Positions 44,101 through 56,050 are shown, numbered from the stretch's first letter. The stretch: DNA of 64,000 bases from Muscardinus avellanarius (GCA_963383645.1 OY726561.1:141815441-141879440), one strand, 5' to 3'. The notes: a model not told the origin generated them from the letters alone. Program-made: numbers and translations.

Positions 44101-45260
44101 TTCCCGGGTGGAGGACAGCGGGGGGCTCCGGGCCCAGGTCAGCAGCTTGTGGGGCCACCTTAAGCGAGGCCGAGTTGGGCTGGGCCCCGCCCTACGAGGG
44201 ACTGCGCGACCCGGGGAGGCGCCCGCCGGCCCCCGAAGGTGCGTCCGGGGAGTGAGCCTCGAGCGCGCGCCGGGCCGGGCCGGGCCCCGCCTGCAGGGAG
44301 GGGCGCCGTGGGCGGGGCGCCGCGGCCACACCCTCGCTCGGCCCGGGGCTCCCGCGGCCCGAGGCGCGGCAGCCCTCGGAGTCTGAAGCGGTCACTTTAA
44401 GTCTGGCCGGGAGGCAAGCCCCGATCTCGCGGGGCTTCACGCTCGGATTCTCGCGAGAGGTACACTCGTTACCCATTGGCTGTAAGGGTTGAATGTAAGA
44501 TGGCGCCCAGGGAGCTGTGAGGAGAAAATCCTGTCGGTCTTGGAGCGGCGGCGGCAGAACCGGGGCCCCGGGCGGTGCGGCGGGGCCGGCGGGCAGAGCG
44601 GCGGCGGCGGCGGCGGTGACGTCGCCGGGTGAGGGCTCTGCCGGGGCGGGTGCGGCCGGCCGCGCGCCCCGGCCGGGGGCCCACCCCACACAACGGCGGG
44701 CGGGGGCGGCGGGCGGCCGCCGCGGGGCCCGGAGACGGGGGCGGCGGGGAGCCGGAGCGTGCCCGGGCCGGCGGGCCCCCGCCCCGGTGGGGGAGGGGCG
44801 GGCCGCGCGGCGGTGGGCGCGGCGGCCGGGAGCGCGCGCGCGGGCCCGCGCCCGAACATGTTTTTTCGCGCGGGGGCGCGCGCGCTGTGCGGCCCTCCCG
44901 GCGCGCGTGGCCGCCGACGTGCGCGTCCCCGTCCCGGATATTTCTGCGCTTTGAGCCTGTGGCCCGAGGGCCAGACTGGCTTCGGGGGCGCGCGCCCGCC
45001 CGCGACCCTCGGGCTTGGGGCGCGCGCCCGCGGTGGGTTCGCGGCGCCCCTCGGGAGCGCGCAGGGCACCCCTTCTGCGCGCGGGGCGGGCGGGTGAGGA
45101 AGGGTGAGGGCTGGGCCCTCCGTCCGCTCGCGTCCCGGGGCCGCCTTGGCCTGAGTCCGCCGGGCAGCCTGCGGCTTCGCTGTGGCGCGGGCTCTGCGTC
45201 CTGAGGCCGGGGGATCGCGGGTGGCCGTCGAAGAATGCGGCGCCCGAGACCCCTGTGCGG
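44100..45260 (+). promoter_or_regulatory. QRICH1: QRICH1 CpG-island promoter and untranslated exon 1
   Basis: Extremely CpG-rich. Motifs in order: the palindrome TCTCGCGAGA at 44449-44458 (BANP/KAISO-type element), a reverse CCAAT box (ATTGG) at 44475-44479, the YY1-type AAGATGGCGCC at 44498-44508, and a CRE-like TGACGTCG at 44617-44624. A strong donor (CGG|GTGAGG) at 44628/44629 ends the probable untranslated exon 1, about 44490-44628. Long open frames across the island on both strands result from GC bias. Confidence 0.75.
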
Positions 45261-46419
45261 GTGGCTGCCCGGGGAAGGGGCTGCTGTGCTTCGGAAACCG
45301 AGTCGTGTTGGCCCGAGAGGGCACTGAGCGCCCCCGGGTCTCCACCTCGTATTGGTGCCGGGTGCCGGGGAGGGAAGGTTAACACCAGGCCCTTCAGGAG
45401 GAGTACCTGCTCTCCTTAGAAACCAGTCCTTCGTAAGCGCAATTCACACACGTCACCTCTGTGCGCTCCGGAAGGGGATCCTCTCTTGTGGACGGTATGG
45501 AACGCGGAGCTCCAGAATGCCACTTGAAATCTTTAAATGCAGCCTTTTTTTTTTTTAATGCCCTCGCAAGGATGGGAGGGGAGTAGTTTAATCTGTTGGA
45601 TGAAGGGCCCGCAGTTATCTCAGCCAAAAAGTTGTCTAGAACGAATTTGATCAGCTTGAGAATCAGTGCTTTTGCCTTTTTAGATCTCAAAATTCCCCCG
45701 CAGGAATTCCTACAGTCTGTACATGTTTTACTTAGAAGTAAAATTATTTAAATCTTTTTCGCCCCCACCCCCAGCACTCTGTTCTGGTGCAGGGGAGTTC
45801 GAGTTCTAGGTTTGGCCTAGAGAAACATGCACCTCTTTTTTCCTAAGACAGGTTATGTCTTAGCTAGTTTATGTTTTACAGTTTTGTTTTTATTATGGTC
45901 GAGAAGGAGTAAAACTATCAAATTTTACGGTAATGGGGGTATTTTTTTCCTAATACGCCGTAGTTTTAAAGAACAAAGTTAAAACTTAAAAAAAGGCTGA
46001 GGATGGAAGGAACTTCTTTGTTCTATCTTCTTCAGAATGTTAGAAGTCTTAAGAACTCAGGACAAGCAGCAGAAATACATGCAACATGGTGACTGGTGAG
46101 TTAAAATTGTTCATATGCTGGAAGTATGTGTGCACAATTCTTTTCTGGTAATAAGCGTAACATTACAAATCCTGTCATTCTGGGTGCTGTCTGCCAGAAA
46201 ACTGTCTGTTAGGTGCTGGATAACTGAAGTGGGCCACTACATTTTTGAGTCCAGTTACAGTTGCTTTAACATTATTCTCCTCTTAAAATAGAAGTCAGTG
46301 CAACCTTCGGGTTTTAACATACAAGGCATCAACTAAGAACCTAAGTGTTTCCCCAAAACATCAGTCAAACTGTCTAGGACATAATTTTATTATACTCTTT
46401 TGGCTTGCTTGTTCCAGAA
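45261..46419 (+). other. QRICH1: QRICH1 intron 1, repeat-poor part
   Basis: AT-rich after the CpG island. No SINE, exon or ordered repeat is recognised over 1.1 kb, in contrast to the SINE-dense sequence that follows. Confidence 0.5.
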
Positions 46420-46733
46420 TACCTTTTTTTTTGGGGGGGGGCTGCTGGCAATTAACCCAGGGGCATTCTAACTCCCAGTTAGTTACACCTTCACTTCTAT
46501 TTTTTTATTCTTTATTTTGAAACAGGGTCTCAGTAAGTTACAGCTGGCTACGAACTTGAATCCTCCTGTCTCAGCCTCCCAAGTAACTGGGATTACAAGA
46601 GTATACCAGCATGCCTGGCTTTACCTTTGTTATTTACTTTTTTTTCCTTTTTTTGTGGTACTGGGGATTGAATCCAGAGTCATTCTACCTTGAGCTATAC
46701 TCCCAGGCCTATTTTATTCTTTATTTTGACTTT

Positions 46734-46772
<39 letters not shown>

Positions 46773-47285
46773 TACTGGGGGTGGAACCCAGAGGCTTTCT
46801 ACCTCCGGGCTATACTCCCAGACCTTTTTTATATTTTATTTGGAAACAGGGTCTCACTAAGTTGCTGGAAGCCTCACTGAATAGCTGAGGCTGGCTTCCA
46901 ACCTGTGCGATCCTCCTGTTTCAGCCTCCCAAGCGCGGGGATTACAGGCATGTGCATATTCTTTATTTTGAAACAAGGTCTTACTAAGTTGCAGAGGGCC
47001 TCACAAATTGCTGAGGCTGGTCCTGAACTTGTGATCCTCCTATCTCAGTTTCCCAGGTACTGAGATTATAAGTGTGTGTCACCATGCTCAGCTTTGTTTT
47101 TAACTGAGTTGAGGCTTTTTGTGTATGTGTGTGTGTGGGGGGTACTAGGGATTGAACCCAGAACATTCTACCTATGAGCCACACCCTAAACCCTATTTTT
47201 TTATTTATTATTATTATTTTCTACGGTGCTTTGGATGGAACCCGGGGCATTCTACTTCCCAGTTACACCCCCAGCCTTATTTCTT

Positions 47286-47640
47286 TTTAATTTGTTTTAA
47301 TATATTTTTATTGGTGCATTGTAGTCAAACATCACAATGGGATACAAGACTTGTGAGGATATCCAGGCACACATCATCCAATTAGCCTTATCCAATCCCA
47401 CCCCACTCCCTCCCCCCCTCAACCCCATGCTTGATTTAGTGATTAGATATAACTTTGATATATTTGTTTACATACATCATGTGTTTTAAAGAGATTTCAT
47501 CTTCCTCCATCCCAGCCCCTCTGATTGATCACCTTAATTGCTCCTCCATAGGGCCCTTTCTTCAATTAGATTTCCTCCTATTACCCATTTCTTCCTAGTT
47601 TTTGCATATCAGGGAAAGTGTCTTATTTTTTATTTTCTGT
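47286..47640 (-). repeat. L1 3'-end fragment (likely)
   Basis: A 350-bp segment beginning TATTTTTATTGGTGCATTGTAG and ending near 'gcatatcagggaaagtg'. It resembles a dispersed repeat common in squirrel-type rodents that I take to be the antisense 3' end of an L1. The assignment is from memory, so the class is provisional. Confidence 0.45.
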
Positions 47641-47673
47641 GATATTACTCTGTGTATGCTGCATTGGCCACCT

Positions 47674-47870
47674 GCAAGACTCTGATCCTGGCCTCGCTGG
47701 CTTCAGGTACGGCCTCACCGCATGGCAGGCTCCCATCCCGGCCTTGCTGACCCCAGCACCGGCCTTGCCTCAACGGCAGGCCCCAATCCCGGCCTTGCTG
47801 GCCCTGACACTGGCCTCACCCCTCGGCAGGCTCTGATCCTGGCCTCTGAGCCCCCAGCACTGACCCTGCC
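47674..47870. repeat. GC-rich minisatellite, about 50-bp unit
   Basis: About four imperfect copies of a unit around 'cggcaggctcccatcccggcc'. The GGCAGGC anchor falls at 47724, 47775 and 47825, with a diverged copy starting near 47674. It is very different in composition from the AT-rich surroundings. Confidence 0.75.
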
Positions 47871-48575
47871 TCACACTCAGCCCTATTTTTTAGTTTTTAT
47901 TTTGAAACTGGGTCTCACTGAGTTGCAAAGTGCTAAGTAGCTGAGGTTGTCCTCGAACCGAACTGGAATCCTCTGGTCTCAGCCTCCCAAATCCTGGGAT
48001 TACAAGTGTGCGCCATTGCGCCCGGCTTATTCATTTTTTACATTGAAACAAATTTTTAACAAGTTGCTGAGGGTGGCCTTGAATCTGTGATCCTCCTGTT
48101 TCAGCCTCCCAAATACTGGGATTACAGGTGTCTTATCACCACATCTGGCTAAGAGCTTTTTTTATTTTTTATTTTTTTTTGTGGATCTGATCCCCAGAGC
48201 CATTTGACTTCCAAGCTACATCCCCTGCCCAATTTTTTATTCTTTCTTTCTTTCTTTATTTTGGTGGTACTGGGGTTCCTGGAAGCCCTTCTCCCTCCGG
48301 GCTACACTCCCAGACCTATTTTTATTTTTGGAAACAGGGTCTCTTAAGCCAGCGCGGCTGGCTTTGAACCTGCGCGATCCTCCTGTCTCTGCCTCCCAAG
48401 CACGGGGATTACAAGCGTGCGCTACCACGCCTGGCTTATTCTTTATTTTGAAACAGGGTCTCACTGAGTTGCGGAGGGCCTCGCTAAATAGCTGAGGCTG
48501 TCCTCGAACTGTGATCCTCCAGTCTCAGCCTTCCAAATCCTAGGATTACAAGCGTGCGCCACCACGCCTGGCTTT

Positions 48576-49360
48576 AAGAGCTTCTTTTAAACTGTTGTTT
48601 GTAAGTAATATTTTCATAAGCTCACTAAGATTTACCTACTAGATATCTTGTAGTCTTCTGTGATGAACATATGTACCTGTCCATGCACTTTCATAGCTGC
48701 AAATCTCCTTTCTAGCTTCTTTTATCATCTCAAACAGAAGATTAGATAATGGTCGGATTTTCTTGTATGTTTGAATTTCTCTAACAGTAACCATAATCAG
48801 TGGCTTTGAATATGGCTTTACTTTATGGCAGCTTCAAAATCAGGGATTTCTTCAAGTTTGCATGTATTTTTTTAAATTTAGTCAATTGTGGTTTGTACTT
48901 GATGTGCCATGTTTCTTGCTTGTGTACTTTTTAAATGGTCATTGTTTATGAAAGTTTTTTATTTCTGAGTTGGCCTCAGAATGAAGTACTATATGAACAC
49001 CTGTTCTCTGTTACTTTGCTGCCCTGCATTTTGTTGGAGATGTTTTAATTCCTTTTTAGGCTTTACTTAAATGCTTCATTTGTGTTTTTTCTCTGTCATT
49101 TTGAATTGTGACTTCTAGCTTTTTCTTTTTGCTGGGGATCAAACCCAGGGTTCTATGCACGCCAAGCAAGCTCTCCATTATTGAGCCACGCGTTATTAAA
49201 CTGAAGTCACCACATTAAGAAATGATATGTTAATTTTTTGTTTTGCTGAAAGGGGGGAAAGAATGATCCTTGTGTTTCAGTGTTTAGGCCAGGGAAAACA
49301 CCAGGTAAAGCTGGTGGGTTGTGTCAAAGCTGATGCTTTTCTTTTTTAAGAATTTGTGAA
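48576..49360. other. QRICH1 intron, mostly unassigned
   Basis: AT-rich sequence without clear repeats, except an old reverse ID-type piece at about 49125-49195 (the classical rodent ID/tRNA-Ala pattern with a 'gggttctatgcacgccaagc' core). Confidence 0.5.
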
Positions 49361-49582
49361 GCCGGGCTTGGTGGCGCATGCTTGTAATCCCCGCGCTTGG
49401 GAGGCTGAGACAGGAGGATCCCACAGGTTCAAAGCCAGCCTCAGCTACTTAGGCTCTCAGCAACTTAGTGAGACCCTGTTTCCAAATAAAATATAAAATA
49501 GGTCTGGGAGTAGCCCGGAGGTAGAAAGCCTCTGGGTTCCACCTCTAGTACCACCAAAAAAAAAAAAAAAAAAAAAAGAGAG
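49361..49582 (+). mobile_element. B1-dID SINE with 11-bp target duplication
   Basis: Complete forward copy from GCCGGGCTTGGTGG at 49361 to a poly-A/(AG) tail. AGAATTTGTGA at 49349-49359 is repeated at 49583-49593. This marks a retrotransposed copy young enough to keep its duplication intact. Confidence 0.88.
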
Positions 49583-49596
49583 AGAATTTGTGAGCC

Positions 49597-50620
49597 AGAG
49601 CTGGGCGTGGTGGTGCAAATTTTAATCCCAGCATTTGGGAGACTGTGACCTGAGAATCACGGTTCACAGACTGCTTCAGCTACTTAGGCCCTTTGCAACT
49701 CAGTGAGAGCCTGTTTCAGAATAAAGAATAAAAAATAGGGCAGGGGGTGTAGCTCAGAGGTCGAATGCCCCTGGGTTCCATCCCCAAACCTGCCCCCCCC
49801 CCCAAAAAAAAAATTTGTAAGCCAGGCATGGTGGCCCATGCCTAGTCCTTGGGAGCCTGGGACAGGAGGATCTCAGGTTTGAGGACAGCCTCAGCAACTT
49901 AGACTCTCAGCAACCTAGTGAGATCCTGTTTCAAAATTAAAAATAAAAGCAGGCACGGTGATACAGACCTATAATCCAGTACTTAGAAGGCTGAGACAAG
50001 AGGATCGTAGGTTTGAAGCCAGCCTCAGCAATTTAGTGAGGCCATCTGCAACTTAGACTGTTTCAACCTAAAAAATAAAATAGTGGCTGGGGATGTAACT
50101 CAGAATGCACCTGGGTTCAATCCCTAGTACTTCAGAAATAAATTAATTAATTAATAAATGCCAATCTCAATATCATATATGGGGAAAGGGAGGGAGTCTG
50201 AAAAGAGTCCGGGGAAGCTCACTAAATACTGTGTGCATGTATGTCACTATCACTCTGAACTACATTAGGATGTGAGACTACAATGCACAATAAAAGGGTA
50301 TTAAAAAGCAATAAAAATAAAGCCAGGTGTGGTGGCGCATGCTTGTAATCCCAGTACTTGGGAGGCTGAGATAGGAGGATTGCACAGGTTCGAAGCCAGC
50401 CTCAGCTACTTAGTGAGGCTCTCAGCAACTTAGACCCTGTTTCCCAATAAAATATAAAATAGGTCGGGGGCATATCCCGGAGATAGAGGACCTTGGGTTC
50501 CATCCCCAGGACCACAAAAAAATAAATAAAATAAAAAAGTAAAAAGCAATAAAAATAAAATAGATCTGGGGATGTAGCTCAGAAGTAGAACATCCCTGAG
50601 TTCAGTCCCTAGTACCATGA
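49597..50620 (+). repeat. Forward SINE series in QRICH1 intron
   Basis: Forward copies at 49597-49812, 49820-49945, 49948-50150, 50322-50540 and an ID piece at 50555-50625. Positions 50160-50320 are without recognised repeat. Confidence 0.8.
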
Positions 50621-50938
50621 AAAAACAACTTTTGTATAAGTGGAATTATGATTAATATTGTAATCTTTTACCATTACCATTATATTTTTAAAATTTGTCC
50701 ATATTATTTCTTTTTTTTGTTTTGTTTTGTTTTTTTGCTATTGGGGATTGAGCCCAGAGGCATTTTGCCTCTGAGCTATGCCCCCAGCACTTTGTGTGTG
50801 TGTGTGTGGGGGGGTATTGGGGGTGGAACCTGGGGGGCTTTTCTACCTCCAGGCTATACTCCCAGACCTATTTTATATTTTACTTGGAAACAAGGTCTCA
50901 TTAAGTTGCTGAGAGCCTCACTATGTAGTTGATGCTGG

Positions 50939-51161
50939 TTTTTTTTTTTTTTTTTTTTTTTTTTTTGGTGGTACTGGGGTTCCTGGAAGTCCTTCTACCT
51001 CTGGGATACACTCCCACGGGCTACACTCCCAGACCTATTTTATATTTTTTATTTGGAAACAGGGTCTCTTAAGCCAGCGAGGCTGGCTCCGAACCAGCGC
51101 GATCATCCTGTCTCCGCCTCCCAAGCGCGGGGATTACAAGCGTGCGCTACCACGCCCGGCA
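50939..51161 (-). mobile_element. Nested reverse short-type B1-dID with target duplication
   Basis: A 25-base T tract (tail) at 50939, then a reverse element ending at the head GCCGGGCGTGG near 51160. It is inserted in another reverse element (50806-50938 and 51162-51230). TTGATGCTGG occurs at 50929-50938 and 51162-51171; with the following T bases the duplication may be 14 bp. It belongs to the short 'cttaagccagc' subfamily, as does the nested copy at 29733. Confidence 0.88.
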
Positions 51162-51384
51162 TTGATGCTGGTTTTGAACCTGTGCGATCCTCCTGTCTCC
51201 GCCTCCCAAATACTGGGATTACAAGCTGCACTGGCTAGCCCTTTTGTTTTTGAAGCAATTTCTCACTAGGTTGCTGAGAGTCTTATTTAGTTGCTGAGGC
51301 TGGTTTTAAACTCACAGTAGCCTTCTCTCAGCCTCCCAAGTATTGTGATTACGGCCATGCACCAACACTCCTGCCTCATTCTCA

Positions 51385-51650
51385 TTTTTGTATCATATTT
51401 CTACATTGTGAATAGGCTGTTATTTATCCATCCCACTGTTGTTAAACACCGGAATCTTCTTGTTGCCACTAGATTCTGGCCAACAACACTAATATGAACA
51501 TTTCTGTATAAGTATCTTTTACAGAGATATGTATATCATATACACCTGGGGGGTAGGGTTGCTTGGTTTTATGGAGTGGGTATTTTCAACCTCACTAGCT
51601 AATGCAAGTGGTGGTGCCACTTTATAGCCCATCAGTATTTAGTAGAAATA
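51385..51650 (+). repeat. Ancient L1 3'UTR-like fragment
   Basis: Contains 'tatgaacatttctgtataagtat' and a diverged match to the familiar L1 pattern of a viewpoint such as 'gttgcttggttttatggag', in the order typical of old mammalian L1 3' ends. The match is by eye and strongly diverged. Confidence 0.4.
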
Positions 51651-52460
51651 TGAGGTTTAGATTCCTGGTGGAAGTATGTGTTGTCCAAAAGTAGAATCGT
51701 GATGAAAGTGTCCCTAAATCGGGGACTCCTGAAGAGGCGTGTGATAGATGAATGGCCCGAAGGGATAATTCCTGCCACAAACCTTGTAATGGGTTGGCAT
51801 CTTTAAGAGTAGATGTATGTCTTCTGCTTCTTTGAAATTATGCTGTATGTTAATTAGGACAAATAAGACTTAGCACCTTAAAATGCAAATTCAATTTTCT
51901 CTTGTGAATGCATTTTGTAAGCCAGACTTACTAAACTGCAGAGCCATTGCTAGAATAGATGGGATCCTTGAGAGGCTTGAGGCCCCAGGAGGAGGCGGCA
52001 CTGCGGACTGTCTTAGTTTTTACAAAGTCAAGACACCCTGCAGAGCTGTGTGGAGAGTTTGGAAGAAGAGTCAGTGATAAGGGACCCGAGGAGAGGTGAT
52101 TCTGGTGAGTATTTAGATCTTCCCTCAGTACCCAAATGGAAGAAAGGAAAGAAATAGACCTGTGGGAATGGCTGTTTTAGATAAATCTCTGTTGGAGCAT
52201 CATCTTCTAGTGGTATGTGTTTAGGGAATATGTGTTGGGATATTCTGTGCCAGCACTGTGCTAAGCTCCAGTAAAAGCAAATAGATTCTATTTCAGTTAG
52301 CAGTTTGGGATTACTAGTGAAAACCTGGATCTGTGGATGAGGGACTGGTTTGTCTTTTTGTTATGCAAAACAACCATACTTGAAATATTTAGATGCAAAT
52401 GTTTACAAACTTCCTCACCTTGCAGCCCAGTGTATTTTCTTTTTCCGTTTTTAATCTCAT
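51651..52460 (+). other. QRICH1: Repeat-free island with candidate 5'UTR exon of QRICH1
   Basis: An 800-bp stretch without SINEs inside a SINE-dense intron. A possible untranslated exon lies at 51942-52104, with acceptor CTGCAG before it and donor CTG|GTGAGT after it, and a purine-rich, GC-higher body. An L2/MIR-like scrap ('gtgccagcactgtgctaagc') is at 52249-52268. No direct proof of transcription is possible from sequence. Confidence 0.35.
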
Positions 52461-52467
52461 CTGACTG

Positions 52468-53833
52468 AGCCTCAGCTACTTAGTGAGGCTCTCAGCAACT
52501 TAGTGAGACCCTGTTTCCAAATAAAATATAAAATAGGTCTGGGAATGTAGCCCGGAGATAGAAGGCCCGTGGGCTCTACCCCCAGCACCACCACCAGCAA
52601 AAAAAAATAAATAAATAAAAAGTAGTATTGTCAAGTTTCTCCATTTCTCTTTAATTTTTAATTTATTTTTTGGCATTGGAGTTTGAACCCAGGGACATAA
52701 TATCTCAGGGCTATACCCCCACTCCAATTTTATATTATTTATTTATATTTTTCGGTACTGGGGATGGAACCCCGGGGCAATCTACACCTCCAGCACTAAT
52801 TTTTATTCTTTAAAAAAAATTTTTTTTTTTTTTTTTTTTTTTTTGGCAGTACAGGGGATGGAACCCAGGGGCACTCTACCTCCAAACTATATCTCCAGCC
52901 CTATTTTTTATTCTTTATTATTTTGAAACAGGGCCTCACTAAGTTGCAGAAGGTCTCACAAAGTAGCTGAGGCTGGCCAGGAAGCGAAATCCTCCTGTCT
53001 CAGCCTTCCAAATGCTGGGTGCAAGCCACCAGGTCAGGCTTTATTCTTTATTTTGAAACAAATTGTTCACTGAGTTGCAGAGGGCCTCACTAAGTAGTAG
53101 GTGATTATTTATTTTGAAACAGGTTCTTACTAAATTGTGGAACCTCAATACTGATGCTGCCTTCGAACCTGTAATCTTCCCATCTCAGCCTTCCAAGTAC
53201 TGGGATTACAAGCATATGCCACCATGTCCGGCTTCCTCTTTAATTTTTATTTGGAAACAGGGTCTCACTAAGTCTCTGAGGCTGGTTGTGAAGCTGTGAT
53301 CTTTCTGTCTCAGCCTCCTGAATACTGAGATTACAGATGAGGGTTAGGTTAGTAATGAGATTATAGACTTGCACAAGCTTCCATTTCTCTATTATTATTA
53401 TTTTTTTCTTGTACTGAGGATTGATCCCAGGGGCATTCTACCTCTGAGGTAACCCTTAGCCCTATTTTATTTTTTATTTAGAAACAGAGTCTCACTAAAT
53501 TGGCAGAGGACCTTACTGGGTTGCTGAGTCTAGATATGAACCTGTGATCCTCTTGTCTCAGCCTTCTAAGTACTGGATTACAAGCATACAACACCAAGTC
53601 CAGCTTGTTTTTATTAATTAATTAGTTTGTTTATTTTGTGTGTCTGGTACTAGAGGTGGAACCCAGGTGCTTTTCTACTTCCGGGCTATACTCCCAAACC
53701 TATTTTATATTTTGTTTGGAAACAGGGCCTCACTAAGTTGCTGAGGCTGGCTTCAAACCTGTGCGATCCTCCTGTCTCAGCCTCCCAAGCGCGAGGATTA
53801 CAAGAGTGCACCACCACTCCTGGCTCCTTACAG

Positions 53834-53864
<31 letters not shown>

Positions 53865-55600
53865 TTATTTTTGTGGTGCTGGGGATGGAACCCAGGGGCA
53901 GTCTAACCTCCAAGCTACACCTCCATTCCTATTTTTTATTCATTTTATTTTGAAACAGGGTCTCACTGAGTTGCAGAGGGCCTAAGTTGTAGCCGAGGCT
54001 GTCCTTGAACCTTGATCCTCCTGTATCAAATGCTGGGATTATAAGCGTGCGCCACCACGCCCGGCTTATTTTTATTTTTGAAACAGGGTTTTAGTAGGCT
54101 CCATTTCTCTTTGTTACTAAGGCTCAGGCTTTGTTTCTTGTGAGCAACATCTTGAAGAAGTTAACAGTCATTATGTAAGGCTTTGGTGCTTAATAGTTTT
54201 GTTTGTCTTTAAACTTCACTTTTGTTTGTGTTTATGAATGTGGTACTAGAGATGGAACCCAGAGGCATTCTACCTATGAGCTGTACCCACAGTCCTATTT
54301 TATTTTTATTTGGAAACCCGGTCTGAGTTATGGAGGGCAACATGAGGTTGATGAGACTGTCCTCAAACCTGTGATCCTGCCGGGCGTGGTGGCGCACGCC
54401 TGTAATCCCCGGGCTTGGGAGGCGGAGACAGGAGGATCGCGCAGGTTCATAGTCAGCCTCGCTGGCTTAAGAGACCCTGTTTCCAAATAAATAAAAAAAG
54501 GTCTGGGAGTGCAGCCCGGAGGGAGAAGGGCTTCCAGGAACCCCAGTACGACAAACAAACAAACAAACAAACAAACAAACCAACCAACCTGTGATCCTCC
54601 TGTCTTAGCCTTACAAGGATTACAGGCATGAGTCACCATGCCTGGCAAAGGGTTTTATATTTTGAGTTAAAATTATTTACAAGAATTTTTTGTATATTTG
54701 TTTCTGTTCTTGCAGTATAACCACTATGCAGAAAAATATGGCTTTGAAATCTTTTTGATTTATTTATTTGTTTTTGTCATACTGGGGCTTTCTAGCTCTG
54801 GGCTATACCCCAGACCTATTTCATATTTTTTTTGGAAACGGGGTCTCACTAAGTTGCTGAGAGCCTCACTCAGTAGCTGAGGCTGGCTAAGAACCTGTGC
54901 GATCCTCCTGTCTCAGCCTCCCAAGCAAGCATGGGGATTGTAAGCGTGTGCCAACATGCCTAGCAATCTTTTTGATTTGATACAACTTGTGAAAAATACA
55001 GGATACTGTTAAACAGGAAATAACATCTTCTGTTATTCCATCAACAAAGCATAACTACTGTTAGCATTCTTTTTCTTTTTCTTTTATTTTTTGCTGTAGT
55101 GGGGATAGAATCCAGGGCCATTGTACCGAATGCTGGGATTACAAGCGTGCACCACCATGCCTTTACTGCTAGCATTCTAAAAAAGGCTTTTGAAGGATTT
55201 CCCTTAATATGTAATTAAACAATACAGAGTATATAAATAAAATTGTGTTGGCTTTTTACAGATGTATGTTTCTGTGTCATTCAAATTTTTTTAACTTGGG
55301 ACAGGAGGGTCGCAGTTTTGTGGCATACCTCAGCTACTTAGGCCCTTCACAAACCGGCTGGGTTTTTATTTTTATTTATTGTTTATTCATTGATTTTTTT
55401 TGTGGTACTGGGGATTGATCCCAGGGGCCTTCTACCTCCGAGCTACACCCCAGCCCCATTATATTTATTATCATGGAACAGTCTCACTAAATTGCAGAGG
55501 GCCTCACAAGTTGCTGAGGCTGGCCTCAAACCTGTGATCCTCCTGTCCCAGCCTCCCAAGTATTGGGATTTACAAGCAAGTGCCACCACACCCGGCTATG
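52468..55600 (-). repeat. Mostly reverse SINE array in QRICH1 intron
   Basis: A forward fragment at 52468-52610, then reverse elements or parts at 52660-52735, 52755-52795, 52840-53035, 53040-53095, 53105-53235, 53400-53605, 53640-53825, 53870-54065, 54235-54650 (with a nested element), 54765-54965, 55085-55165 and 55390-55598. (TTTA)n lies at 53833-53868. Short unique gaps remain, for example 54090-54230 and 54966-55080. Confidence 0.8.
54379..54585 (+). mobile_element. Nested short-type B1-dID with 13-bp target duplication
   Basis: Forward copy with head GCCGGGCGTGGTGGCG at 54379, the short 'gctggcttaagagaccctg' form, a 'ccaggaaccccagtac' end and an (AAAC)n tail at 54551-54580. AACCTGTGATCCT at 54366-54378 is repeated at 54586-54598. 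It interrupts a reverse B1-dID. Confidence 0.92.
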
Positions 55601-56050
55601 TTATTGTGTTTTTATTGGGGGAGATGCCTTAAGGACCTTCCAGCCTCTTGTGGCTTTTAGCAAAGGGAAGCTTTAACACATTGTGTGCCAGTGTGGCAGG
55701 TGAGTGCTATGGGTCACCCGCCCTCAGCAGCCTGCTCTGAATTTAATGGAAGCATATGCTTGTAGCTCTGAGGCTCTTTTCGCTTACATGTGCTCTAGAT
55801 ATCATGGATAACTATTTTGAAGTGAAATAGCAGTCCTATTTCCTACTCTGAGAGAAGATAACTGAAATCCCTACAGCAGGGAGAAAGGGATAGCTGGACA
55901 GAAGGAAGTAGTCAGGAAACAAGAGGCTGTCAGCCGGGATCTCTCCTTTCACCCTCACCCTGCGCTAGCTTTTCTCTGTGCTCTGCTGTGTCTGCAGCTT
56001 CCAGAGATGTGGAGGCCCTTCTAAGGGTAAGGGCCTCAAAATTTGTCTTT
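55601..56050. other. Unique intronic stretch
   Basis: No repeat, exon or motif recognised. Confidence 0.4.

Larger units (their letters stand above)
46420..48575 (-). repeat. QRICH1 intron: reverse SINEs, L1 piece and minisatellite
   Basis: Reverse elements or parts: 46430-46620, 46640-46735 (ID), (GT)n 46739-46770, 46771-46950, 46955-47095 (B1 part), 47135-47195 and 47220-47285 (ID pieces), 47880-48030, 48040-48150, 48170-48238 (ID), 48255-48437 (short type) and 48438-48573. An L1-like segment (47286-47640) and a GC-rich minisatellite (47674-47870) interrupt the series. Confidence 0.75.

Noticed and set aside
44192..45385. A 397-codon minus-strand open frame and several others over the QRICH1 CpG island
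   Set aside because: Composition is Ala/Pro/Arg/Gly only, as expected when stop codons are rare in CpG-rich DNA. There is no recognisable domain, and frames are open on both strands at once.
49125..49195. tRNA-like sequences (several sites with A- and B-box-like motifs)
   Set aside because: They are ID-type SINE tails related to tRNA-Ala. They cannot form an intact cloverleaf and carry A-rich tails.
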